Positions 28,505 through 36,728 of a stretch of 64,000 bases of DNA are shown in pieces. Origin of the DNA: JABDIY01 sp963751955 (GTDB taxonomy: Bacteria; Actinomycetota; Acidimicrobiia; Acidimicrobiales; SZUA-35); NCBI GenBank assembly GCA_963751955.1, contig CAVVWM010000011.1, positions 62,001-126,000 on the forward strand, in the 5' to 3' direction. Under the pieces are notes generated by a model that was not told the origin of the DNA, searched no databases, and saw only the letters and a program-made list of their open reading frames with translations. Within the stretch, counting starts at the first letter, position 1; each line of letters starts with the position of its first letter. The position numbers and the translations under genes are program-made.

Positions 28505-28600
28505 CAACGACGCGTCGGGAACAACAGATCCAATCTGGAGAAAGTTCTGCCTCTCCGCACCTGTCCACAGATAACGAAACCGAACGAAACTGAGAAACCG

Positions 28601-30292
28601 ATGACTACCCCCCTGAACAACAGACCCGGTGTACTGCCGATCGACAGATACCAGGCCTTCCCCCCGATTCCGATCTCCGATCGCACGTGGCCCGACACAA
28701 TCATTGATGCCACACCCTTGTGGTGCAGCGTCGATCTTCGAGACGGTAATCAAGCGCTGATCGAACCCATGGACGCCGATCGCAAGCTCATGATGTTCCA
28801 GCACCTCGTGGAAGTGGGATTCACCGAGATCGAAGTCGGCTTTCCCTCAGCATCCGAAACCGACTTCGACTTCGTCCGCAAAATCATCGAGGAGAAGCTG
28901 ATACCCGACAATGTTGCGATTCAGGTTCTAACTCAAGCTCGTCCCGAGCTGATCAAACGCACGTACGAAAGCGTCGTTGGCGCGAAAAATGTGATCGTGC
29001 ACCTGTACAACAGCACATCCACGGTGCAGCGACGAGTGGTCTTCGGCCTCGACGAGGACGGCATCGTCGATATCGCTGTCAAGGGTGCTCAGGAGTGCAA
29101 GAAGCACGAAGCAATGCTCCAAGGGACCAATGTCCGCTACGAATATTCACCGGAAAGTTTCACCGGAACTGAGCTACCGTTCGCCAAGCGAGTTTGTGAA
29201 GCCGTACTTGATGTCTTCGAGGCCTCGCCGGACAACAAGGTGATCCTCAACCTGCCGGCAACGGTCGAGGTGAGCACCGCCAACATCTACGGCGACATGA
29301 TCGAGTGGATGCACCGCAATCTGGACCGACGCGACTCTGTAGTTCTGAGCCTGCACCCGCACAACGACCGCGGCACCGGCGTCGCCGCCGCCGAATTCGG
29401 CGTGATGGCGGGCGCCGATCGTGTGGAAGGAACGCTGTTCGGCAACGGTGAACGAACCGGCAACGTCGACATCGTCACACTCGCCCTGAATTTGTTCAGC
29501 CAGGGAGTCGATCCAGAACTGGACTTCTCGCGGATCAACGAATCTCGCCGGATCGCCGAACACTGCAACCAGCTGCCGGTGCATCCTCGCCACCCCTACG
29601 TTGGGGATTTGGTGTACACCGCCTTCAGCGGAAGTCATCAGGATGCCATCAAGAAAGGTTTTGATGCGATGGAGGCCACCCAGCAGCGGCTGTGGGAAGT
29701 CCCCTATCTGCCTATCGACCCCAAAGACGTGGGCCGCTCGTACGAAGACGTAATTCGTGTGAACAGCCAATCTGGCAAGGGAGGCGTTGCCTACCTGCTC
29801 AAGACCGAGCAGGAGCTGGATCTTCCCCGTCGCCTCCAGATCGAGTTCACCCGTGTGATCCAGCAGATCACCGACACCACGGGTAAGGAGGTCAGTGGCA
29901 ACGAGATCTGGGAGACCTTCCGGGAACACTATCTCTCGATCGCCAAACCCTACGAACTGGTGTCGTTCAGTAGTACCCACAACCCTGCGGGCAACGATCG
30001 CACAACCATCGACGCCGTGATCAGAGTCGACGGGGCCGAGATATCCATCTCCGGCGAAGGCGGCGGTTCGGTATCTGCATTCGCTTCCGCTGTCGCCGAA
30101 CACGCAGGGCAAACAATCAGGGTTCTGGACTACCACGAGCACGGAATCGGCGCTGGAACAGATGTTCAGGCTGTCAGCTACATGGAAATGCAGGTCGACG
30201 ATGCCGAAATGTGGGGGGTCGGCATGCACACCGACATCACCACCTCGTCGCTGCGAGCAATCCTCAGCGCAGTCAATCAGGCTCACTGCTGA
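28601..30292 (+). CDS. leuA: 2-isopropylmalate synthase
   Basis: 563 aa, the long form usual in actinobacteria. It catalyses the first step of leucine synthesis (2-oxoisovalerate plus acetyl-CoA). The HMGL-like barrel carries WCSVDLRDGNQALIEPM and the metal-binding region LHPHNDRGTGVAAAEFG and GNGERTGNVD. A linker and the C-terminal LeuA regulatory dimer domain (~430-560, GEGGGSVSAFASAVAEHAGQT, SYMEMQVDD) follow and normally bind leucine for feedback inhibition. A leucine-rich leader ORF upstream suggests additional control of expression. No leuB/C/D follow. Confidence 0.96.
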   Translation: MTTPLNNRPGVLPIDRYQAFPPIPISDRTWPDTIIDATPLWCSVDLRDGNQALIEPMDADRKLMMFQHLVEVGFTEIEVGFPSASETDFDFVRKIIEEKLIPDNVAIQVLTQARPELIKRTYESVVGAKNVIVHLYNSTSTVQRRVVFGLDEDGIVDIAVKGAQECKKHEAMLQGTNVRYEYSPESFTGTELPFAKRVCEAVLDVFEASPDNKVILNLPATVEVSTANIYGDMIEWMHRNLDRRDSVVLSLHPHNDRGTGVAAAEFGVMAGADRVEGTLFGNGERTGNVDIVTLALNLFSQGVDPELDFSRINESRRIAEHCNQLPVHPRHPYVGDLVYTAFSGSHQDAIKKGFDAMEATQQRLWEVPYLPIDPKDVGRSYEDVIRVNSQSGKGGVAYLLKTEQELDLPRRLQIEFTRVIQQITDTTGKEVSGNEIWETFREHYLSIAKPYELVSFSSTHNPAGNDRTTIDAVIRVDGAEISISGEGGGSVSAFASAVAEHAGQTIRVLDYHEHGIGAGTDVQAVSYMEMQVDDAEMWGVGMHTDITTSSLRAILSAVNQAHC

Positions 30293-30429
30293 GCGCACGC
30301 TTGGGCTCGTACATCGAGGCCAGAGACCCAAAAGAAGCCAGATTCGGCCTTTGGTGGGCAGGAATCCCCATCAAAGGCTTGGGTCTACCCCGACTAGCCT
30401 CATCGTAAGGCGTAGGCGTGGGAGCTTCA

Positions 30430-31606
30430 ATGGACCAGCAAACCGATCGATGGCTTCGGAGCCGCTTGAACGGGCTGATCTACGTCGTCACAGCAGCGCT
30501 CGTGGTCGGTGTTCCTATGGTGCTCGACAACCGTGGCTCAGACTTGATCGATGCGGTGGCCGAACCAACTGAGCTGTTACCGGTTGAGACCACCACAACA
30601 CTTCGATCAACATCCACAGCCGTGGCTTCGACGCCACCGGCGGGGCCATCAGCAACAGCCATTCAAGCCATCGTCGTCGCGGCTCGGGCGCCAAGCACCA
30701 CACCCACGACCAGCGCATCAACTCTCGCCGCTCCATCGACCACTGCGAAACCGCCCACGACCGCTGTACAAACGACCAGAATTGCTCCAACCACTCTGCC
30801 GCCCACCACCAAACCCCCCACGACACAACCTCCGACCACCAAACCCCCCACGACACAACCTCCGACCACCAAACCCCCCACGACACAACCTCCGACCACC
30901 AAACCCCCCACGACACGACCTCCAACCACCAAACCGCCAACCACACTTCCTCCTACAACCAAGCCAACAACGACTATTCTCCCAACAACGCTGCCCCCCA
31001 TCACCGTTCCCGAGAATTGCAGCTCGGGACCGTGGGAGACGCGTGCCAAGGCTCGGAAGGGTTTCTCCAAAGACTGCAAGGGGTTCCCACGGATCGACTG
31101 CAAAGAACTCGCCCCCAAGGAGTGGACCTGCAGTTCAGAGGAGTTGGCAACACCAACAACAACAACCACAACAACCACAACAACCAACAACAACCACAAC
31201 AACCACAACAACCACAACAACCACAACAACCACAACAACCACAACAACCACAACAACGGTGCCGCCCAGCACGGCCCCCCAACCGGTAGCGATGGGGCTT
31301 GCCGTTCTCAACGCCTCCAATGGGGCAGCCTACGATGGCGGGAGCATTACCTTGTTCACCGTCGAGGCGTTCGCCCCAGCGGGCACAAACAGCGTGCGGT
31401 TCACCATGTCGGGTCCACTCAACTCCAGCAAGCTGGAGAACAGTGCGAGGTGGACCCTGTTTGGCAACACCGGCAACAGCCTCGGCGGCCGCGCTGCTGT
31501 TCCAGGCACGTACTCGGTGACCGCACAAGCCTTCAGCGGCGATCGCGGCGGTGGTGATCTTCTCGCAACGGGATCGGTCAGCTTCTCCTTCAGCGCAGAC
31601 GACTGA
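30430..31606 (+). CDS. Thr/Pro-rich surface protein, split by a one-base insertion
   Basis: The composite protein is 391 aa. It has one N-terminal membrane anchor (LIYVVTAALVVGVPMVL), a Thr/Ala/Pro-rich stretch, 10-residue TTKPPTTQPP repeats, a small cysteine-containing middle part (ENCSSGPWETRAKARKGFSKDCKGF, four Cys), a poly-Thr tract and a C-terminal beta domain of about 110 residues (VLNASNGAAYDGGSITLFTVEAFAP to VSFSFSADD). The frame slips at 31186 inside the ACAACCACA microsatellite; dropping one A keeps poly-Thr and joins the C-terminal domain. The ATG at 30430 has GGGAG five bases upstream; GTG at 30418 is possible. It looks like a cell-wall-spanning stalk presenting a domain; function is unknown. 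It ends 3 bp from the convergent trpF. Confidence 0.72.
30805..30954 (+). repeat. 30-bp coding tandem repeat (TTKPPTTQPP)
   Basis: Three exact 30-bp units (30805-30894), then a near copy (30895-30924) and a degenerate one. They encode the Thr/Pro stalk of the surface protein. Copy number may vary between strains. Confidence 0.85.
31151..31257 (+). repeat. ACAACCACA microsatellite encoding poly-Thr
   Basis: Runs of ACA/ACC codons in a 9-base pattern (AACAACCAC). A one-base irregularity at 31186 changes the frame from Thr codons to Asn/His codons. Confidence 0.8.
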
Positions 31607-31609
31607 AGC

Positions 31610-32263
31610 TCAGCTGGCCGGTTCGTCCCACGGATCGGCGAGCCCGTGATTGACTCCATGGTCTTGGACCGATCTTGCATTCAAGATGAAGTGATTGAGC
31701 TTGGCGGCATCCTTTATGCCAGGCCTCTTCTCGACTCCTGATGCCACATCCACTCCCCAGGGACGAACGGTCTCGATGGCCTCAGCTACGTTCTCCGGAG
31801 TCAACCCACCGGCCAGGATGAAGTCACGATCGATCGGATTCCGGCGCAAAATCTCCCAATCGAACCTCTCACCCGATCCCGGACTGGCGGCATCGATGAG
31901 AAACCGCACCTTCCCGAACGCGTCGTGTTCGATCATCGCTTTCGATCCCGCTGGGACAGCACGAATGACGCTGGGCACCCGCTCATTGATCCACTGAGTC
32001 TCCTCGGGGCTCTCGTTACCGTGGAGCTGAACCGCACGAATGCCGGTCCTGTTGGTGAGCTCGAGCACGCGCTCTTTGGCCTCGTTGCGGAACACTCCTA
32101 CCGGAAGCACCGAACCAGGAAGGCGTTCGATAATCGAGCGAACTCGACCAGGGGTGACCTGCCGTGGCGAAGGGGCAAAGATGAACCCCACGGCGTCGGC
32201 GCCGAGTCCGGCAGCCAGTAGAGCGTCGTCGGCGTTGGTCATTCCGCAGATCTTGATGAACAC
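31610..32263 (-). CDS. trpF: Phosphoribosylanthranilate isomerase
   Basis: 217 aa TIM barrel for the third step of tryptophan synthesis. It begins MFIKICGMTNADDAL with the catalytic Cys, shows ADAVGFIFAPSPRQV, AVQLHGNES and the phosphate-binding end ILAGGLTPENVAEAI and GVDVASGVEKRPGIKD. A GTG start with AGGAG upstream. It lies divergent to trpC with a 74-bp gap and convergent to the Thr-rich gene. Confidence 0.95.
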   Translation of the reverse strand: MFIKICGMTNADDALLAAGLGADAVGFIFAPSPRQVTPGRVRSIIERLPGSVLPVGVFRNEAKERVLELTNRTGIRAVQLHGNESPEETQWINERVPSVIRAVPAGSKAMIEHDAFGKVRFLIDAASPGSGERFDWEILRRNPIDRDFILAGGLTPENVAEAIETVRPWGVDVASGVEKRPGIKDAAKLNHFILNARSVQDHGVNHGLADPWDEPAS

Positions 32264-32325
32264 GGTCTCGCTCCTAGCTCCAACTCCGGACCATCAGCCT
32301 AGAACCCTTCTGTTGCACCAGCGCG

Positions 32326-32331
32326 TACGAT
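32326..32331 (+). promoter_or_regulatory. -10 box (TACGAT) of leaderless trpC
   Basis: TACGAT ends six bases before the GTG of trpC. It decides the start of that gene. Confidence 0.5.
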
Positions 32332-32337
32332 TCAGAG

Positions 32338-33150
32338 GTGGCAGCCACGTATCTCGACAAGATTCTCCAGTTCCACCGGGCCCGAGCGGCCGCCGACGAG
32401 CGAAGCGAGGCCTGGCTGCATGAGGCAATCGCGTCGAGCGTCGGTTCAGATTCCATCGGGTCCGCGCCTCGGGATTTGTGCGCCGCTCTGGACAGACCGG
32501 GACTGTCGGTGATCAGCGAGATCAAACGACGCAGCCCATCCAAGGGAGTGCTGTTCGCCGATCTCGAACCAGAAAAAATTGCGCTCGAGTACCAGGCTGG
32601 AGGAGCCGCAGCATTGTCAGTGCTTACCGACACCGAACACTTCGGAGGATCGACGCTCGATCTTGTTCAGGCGAAAGCCGCAGTATCTCTTCCCGTCATC
32701 CGTAAGGACTTCACGGTTGATCGCCGAGACGTCCTGGACACGCGACTGATGAGGGCCGACTGTGTCCTGTTGATCGTGGCTGCGCTCAACGACGACGAGT
32801 TGGCCGAGTTTTCCCAGCTGGCCCAAGAGCTTGGCCTCGACGCTCTGGTCGAAACCCACGACGAGGCCGAAGTCGAGCGTGCCACCAGGATCGGCGCAAA
32901 ACTCATCGGCGTGAATCAACGCGATCTGCTCACCTTCGAAGTTGACACCGAACGAGCGGTTCGAGTGAGACAGTCGATACCGGACCAGGTGGTGACAGTG
33001 GCCGAAAGCGGTGTCCGCGGACCAGCGGACGCAGCGACACTGGCAATAGCTGGCTACGACGCAATCCTGGTGGGTGAGTCCTTGGTTAAAAGTGCAGACC
33101 CTGCTGCCGCCCTGCGTGCTTTGATCGACGCCGGCAACATCGGGCCTTAG
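32338..33150 (+). CDS. trpC: Indole-3-glycerol phosphate synthase
   Basis: 270 aa TIM barrel closing the indole ring in tryptophan synthesis. Family signatures seen: VISEIKRRSPSKGVL, YQAGGAAALSVLTDTEHFGGS, VIRKDFTVD, DALVETHDEAEVERA, IGVNQRDLLTFEVD and AESGVRGPADA. The length is normal. The GTG start follows a TACGAT box by six bases. Its 3' end overlaps the convergent ygfZ gene by 4 bp. Confidence 0.96.
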   Translation: MAATYLDKILQFHRARAAADERSEAWLHEAIASSVGSDSIGSAPRDLCAALDRPGLSVISEIKRRSPSKGVLFADLEPEKIALEYQAGGAAALSVLTDTEHFGGSTLDLVQAKAAVSLPVIRKDFTVDRRDVLDTRLMRADCVLLIVAALNDDELAEFSQLAQELGLDALVETHDEAEVERATRIGAKLIGVNQRDLLTFEVDTERAVRVRQSIPDQVVTVAESGVRGPADAATLAIAGYDAILVGESLVKSADPAAALRALIDAGNIGP

Positions 33151-34043
33151 TCCCCCGCAACGACCCGCAGCTGAGGCTGGGACAACAGAGCGGTGGCCGT
33201 CCCGACGGTTAGAGTTTCCGAATTCAGAGCGGAACGCTTCACAGAAGCAAGCGCCAGCCACCCGTCGCTCACCGCTGCCACGCTGGTGAGAACCGCAGCC
33301 GGATCACCGTCGTTGAAAGCTTCGGTGCCCACGGTGGGTGGATTGCCGCTTCCCGAAATAACTCGCAATTGTCGTGGCGTGTTGTTGCCGCGGCTGTCCA
33401 TTCGCGCCACCAGTTCTTGCCCTGTGTAACAACCCTTGGAGAAGTCGGCCGAGATGTCGACCACGCCAAGGGCGGCTGGCACGGTCTTGTCGTTGTAGTC
33501 CGAACCGTAGACCGGGATACCGGAGCCGATCCGCAGCGCCTCGACCAATCCCGGATCACCCGCAGACGTCATTGACTGAGCTGTGGGACCGAACACATCG
33601 ACACCGGCGAGCCAGGGCCAGGGCAGCGGTACGACGGCTATTTCACCATCGACAACCGCCTGGCCTACGGGAAGGTCCTCTTCCCTTGATGCCCTGACTG
33701 ACATCACGTCCTTGGTTTCTACGCTTATCTCAGCCTTGGTACCCAACTTGAAGCGTTCGAGACGAGCCGAGATCGCCACCCCGGCACCAGGATCTGCCAC
33801 CAGCGAAAAGGCCTCGGCGCCGGTGCGAACGATCCGAAACCACGCCACTACATGACCTTGTGGTTGCAGCAGGAGTGAATAGCGACAGGCACCAACCGCC
33901 ATGGTTGCGACGTTTTGTGAGAGCTGACCCTGCAAATACATCTCGGCCTGGGGACCCGTCACGGTCACAACATCGAGTCTTCTCCACTCGCCAACCACAA
34001 ACGGCTCAGGAATCGGGGGCGATAGCGATCTCCAAAGGGACAC
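33147..34043 (-). CDS. ygfZ: Folate-binding protein YgfZ (iron-sulfur/tRNA-modification related)
   Basis: 298 aa GcvT-like protein. The YgfZ signature KGCYTGQE is seen in FSKGCYTGQELVARMDSRGN. The N-terminal part shows VVTVTGPQAEMYLQGQLSQNV. YgfZ helps maintain certain Fe-S enzymes with tetrahydrofolate. The start is placed at a GTG (34043): further upstream the frame overlaps the divergent MBOAT gene and is not protein-like. CATACT lies seven bases upstream, a weak -10 candidate. Confidence 0.88.
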   Translation of the reverse strand: MSLWRSLSPPIPEPFVVGEWRRLDVVTVTGPQAEMYLQGQLSQNVATMAVGACRYSLLLQPQGHVVAWFRIVRTGAEAFSLVADPGAGVAISARLERFKLGTKAEISVETKDVMSVRASREEDLPVGQAVVDGEIAVVPLPWPWLAGVDVFGPTAQSMTSAGDPGLVEALRIGSGIPVYGSDYNDKTVPAALGVVDISADFSKGCYTGQELVARMDSRGNNTPRQLRVISGSGNPPTVGTEAFNDGDPAAVLTSVAAVSDGWLALASVKRSALNSETLTVGTATALLSQPQLRVVAGD

Positions 34044-34094
34044 GTGTGCCAGTATGCTCCGGGCCGCCTGATTTCCGCGTACGGCCCCATCGCA

Positions 34095-35462
34095 ATGCTT
34101 TTTCCCACCTTCACCTTCGGAGTGTTCCTTCTCTTCGTGACGCTCGGCCACGCCGTCGTCCGCCGGTCGATGCTGCTGTGGAAACCGTTCATGGTGATCG
34201 CCTCGTTCGTGTTCTACGGATGGTTCGATGTCAGGCTGACCGCACTGCTGGGGGGCTCGATCATCTTCAACTGGGCGGTCGGAACAGCCATTGATGCAAG
34301 CCACACGCGTCCACGTGAAATAGTGGCGATCGGTGTCGCGATCAACCTCGGAGTTCTAGCGTTCTTCAAGTACTTCCTGTTCTTCACCAGTTCGTTGACC
34401 TCGATCACAGGAACCAACGGACCGGCGATCGCCATTCTTTTACCGATCGGCATCTCGTTCTTCACGTTTCAGGGCATCAGCTACCTCGTGGACATCCACC
34501 GCCGCCAGCTTCCCGCACACGGGCTGATCGATGTGGCGCTCTACCTGGCTTTCTTCCCCCAGCTCGTGGCCGGCCCAATCGTGAGGGCCACCGAGTTCCT
34601 ACCTCAAATCGAACGCCGGTCGATCAGGCCAACCGTGGCCTCGGGCGAAGCAGCCTGGATGATCGGCCAGGGCTTGTTCAAGAAGGTTGTGGTCGCCAAC
34701 TACCTCGCCCAATCCGTTGTCGATCCGGTGTTCGATGCACCCAATCGAGCATCTCAGTTGGAACTCATCACAGCGTTCTATGGCTATGCGATTCAAATCT
34801 ACGCGGACTTCAGCGGCTACACCGACATCGCCATCGGTATCGCCCTATTGCTCGGTTTCGACTTTCCCAAGAACTTCAATGCGCCGTATCGCTCGCTTTC
34901 GATAACCGAATTCTGGAGGCGGTGGCATATGACACTGTCCCGATGGCTCCGCGACTACCTCTACATTCCCCTGGGCGGCAGTCGCCGCGGCAAGATCCTC
35001 ACCTACAGAAACCTCTTCATCACGATGTTGCTCGGGGGGTTGTGGCACGGAGCGCAGTGGAACTTCGTGGTGTGGGGAGCAATCCACGGCGGTTGGTTGA
35101 TGCTCGAGCGTTTGCGGGGTGGATTCAATTTCCATCCCGTGCTGCGTTGGATTGTCACCTTCCATGTGGTCTGCATCGCTTGGGTGCTGTTTCGTGCTCC
35201 AACATTCGGTCATGCCGAAGAAGTCCTGCGCGGACTCGTCACCGCTGACAGGGGTCTCGATTCAGTCAATTGGGTGGCGTGGGGCATGATCGTCACAGCG
35301 CTGCTGATTCAACTTCAGCCCCTTGGCCACGCCAGAGCCCTGTTGGAAAGATTTGCCCGATGGGACCCCTTGGCGCAGGCCGCGGCGCTCGCATGCTGGG
35401 TGTTGATCATTACCGCCGTCAGTCCGCCCGGGCTTCAACCCTTCATCTACTTCCAGTTCTGA
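34095..35462 (+). CDS. MBOAT-family O-acyltransferase
   Basis: 455 aa polytopic membrane enzyme of the AlgI/DltB/PatA family. About ten hydrophobic segments are visible, with LPIGISFFTFQGISYLVDIHR, AFFPQLVAGPIVRATEFLPQ, FWRRWHMTLSRWLRDYLYIPLGGSRRG and the active-site His in LLGGLWHGAQWNFVVWG. These enzymes move acyl groups (usually acetyl) across the membrane onto exported glycans. The ATG at 34095 gives MLFPTFTFGVFLLF, the usual N-terminus. The TGA overlaps the ATG of the next gene (TGATG), an SGNH partner protein. Confidence 0.93.
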   Translation: MLFPTFTFGVFLLFVTLGHAVVRRSMLLWKPFMVIASFVFYGWFDVRLTALLGGSIIFNWAVGTAIDASHTRPREIVAIGVAINLGVLAFFKYFLFFTSSLTSITGTNGPAIAILLPIGISFFTFQGISYLVDIHRRQLPAHGLIDVALYLAFFPQLVAGPIVRATEFLPQIERRSIRPTVASGEAAWMIGQGLFKKVVVANYLAQSVVDPVFDAPNRASQLELITAFYGYAIQIYADFSGYTDIAIGIALLLGFDFPKNFNAPYRSLSITEFWRRWHMTLSRWLRDYLYIPLGGSRRGKILTYRNLFITMLLGGLWHGAQWNFVVWGAIHGGWLMLERLRGGFNFHPVLRWIVTFHVVCIAWVLFRAPTFGHAEEVLRGLVTADRGLDSVNWVAWGMIVTALLIQLQPLGHARALLERFARWDPLAQAAALACWVLIITAVSPPGLQPFIYFQF

Positions 35463-36709
35463 TGCGCTCAACACTTCAGGAGCGAAAGACCTCCGAGCAG
35501 CCAGCAACCGCACGCCGACCGGCACCGGATCCGCTGACCACCACCTATCGTTTCGACTCCTTTCGCACCTTTCTGGGCTCGCTCTTCTTTCTGGTTCTGG
35601 TGTCCTTCCTGACCTCGGCCAGTTTGGTGGACATCGCTGATCGCATGGAGTTCGGACCTGAACGAGATCGATGGCTGAGCGCCGCGCTCGTAGTAGACGA
35701 AGCGAGCCACACGCTCTATCTCGACAGACCTGGCGACTGGATCCGCTCGGTGGTCAGTTACGAAGAAGGACCTGGCGTCAAGTCACCGGCCGATGATGTG
35801 ATCCTGGGTGAGCTGGCCCTGAGCGACATTGGGCTCGACCAGTTGGCAGCTCCGCCATCGGATTCCCGCGAATCGGGCGAGCCGGAAGCCCCGACGGACG
35901 GCGTCGCCGTCGGGCCCGAAACAAGTGATCCCAACGAGGTTTCGACTGACCCTGGCGAGGAGTCTGTTCCCGAACCTGAGGTCCCAGCGCTGCGCTCGAT
36001 CACCCCGCAGGACCCGTTGAGAATTTGGCTCGGTGGCGACAGCCTCGGCCAATTCATGGCAGCTCATATCGCCTACCGAATAGCTCCCCCAGAACGTACT
36101 GACATCGATATCGACTATCACATCTCCACGGGTCTGGCCCGACCTGACTACTTTGACTGGCCAGCCCGACTGTCCGAGGTGATCTCCAGCGAAACAGCAC
36201 CCGAGGCGATCGTCTACATGGTGGGAGGCAACGACGACCAAGCCATGCGACTTCAGTCATCGGTGCTTGAGGTGTCAACCCCTGAGTGGCTGGAAGAGTA
36301 TCGACGCCGGGTAGGTCTCATTATGGACGTCACGGGATACGAAGACACCCGCCTCTTCTGGGTGTTGCTGCCGCCGATGCAGGACGAGCGACGGGAAATC
36401 ATCTCTAGCCAAATCAACCAGATCGTCACCTCTCAAGCTGAGATGCGACCGTGGGTTTCGGTGGTCGACATCGACGATCTGCTCGTCGACGACGATGGCA
36501 ACTATGGCCGGTTCGTCGATGACCCGGCCGGTGAGCAACAGCTGGCTCGGCAACCCGACGGCGTCCATATCACCGAGACCGGCAGCCGTTGGGTTGCTGA
36601 TCGCCTTTGGGAAGAAATCGAAACTCACTGGCCAAGCCTCGAAGCCGGAACCGATCAAGCGGATGTCTACCCAGAACCGGCTTCCACTCCGGTGTCACCC
36701 GACGAATAG
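35462..36709 (+). CDS. Membrane-anchored SGNH-hydrolase-like protein (partner of MBOAT)
   Basis: 415 aa. One N-terminal membrane segment (FLGSLFFLVLVSFLTSASLV), a variable acidic/Pro-rich spacer (~120-190), and an SGNH domain with block I IWLGGDSLGQF, block III YMVGGNDDQ and block V QPDGVHITETGSRWVAD. It is coupled to the MBOAT gene by TGATG. In known pairs (AlgI with AlgX/J, DltB with DltD) the extracytoplasmic SGNH protein finishes glycan acylation, so the same is likely here. The target polymer is unknown, perhaps the exopolysaccharide encoded further downstream. Confidence 0.85.
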   Translation: MRSTLQERKTSEQPATARRPAPDPLTTTYRFDSFRTFLGSLFFLVLVSFLTSASLVDIADRMEFGPERDRWLSAALVVDEASHTLYLDRPGDWIRSVVSYEEGPGVKSPADDVILGELALSDIGLDQLAAPPSDSRESGEPEAPTDGVAVGPETSDPNEVSTDPGEESVPEPEVPALRSITPQDPLRIWLGGDSLGQFMAAHIAYRIAPPERTDIDIDYHISTGLARPDYFDWPARLSEVISSETAPEAIVYMVGGNDDQAMRLQSSVLEVSTPEWLEEYRRRVGLIMDVTGYEDTRLFWVLLPPMQDERREIISSQINQIVTSQAEMRPWVSVVDIDDLLVDDDGNYGRFVDDPAGEQQLARQPDGVHITETGSRWVADRLWEEIETHWPSLEAGTDQADVYPEPASTPVSPDE

Positions 36710-36728
36710 GGCCGATCCGGGCTGGTTG

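Noticed and set aside
28505..28600. Classical U-run terminator for the leuA attenuator
   Set aside because: Only short stems are present and there is no run of T, so I do not call a terminator here.
31190..31300. Asn/His-rich domain in the Thr-rich protein
   Set aside because: It arises only after the one-base irregularity. The frame that keeps poly-Thr leads into a protein-like C-terminal domain.
34044..34304. N-terminal extension of ygfZ
   Set aside because: It overlaps the divergent MBOAT gene and has His/Glu-rich, non-protein-like content.
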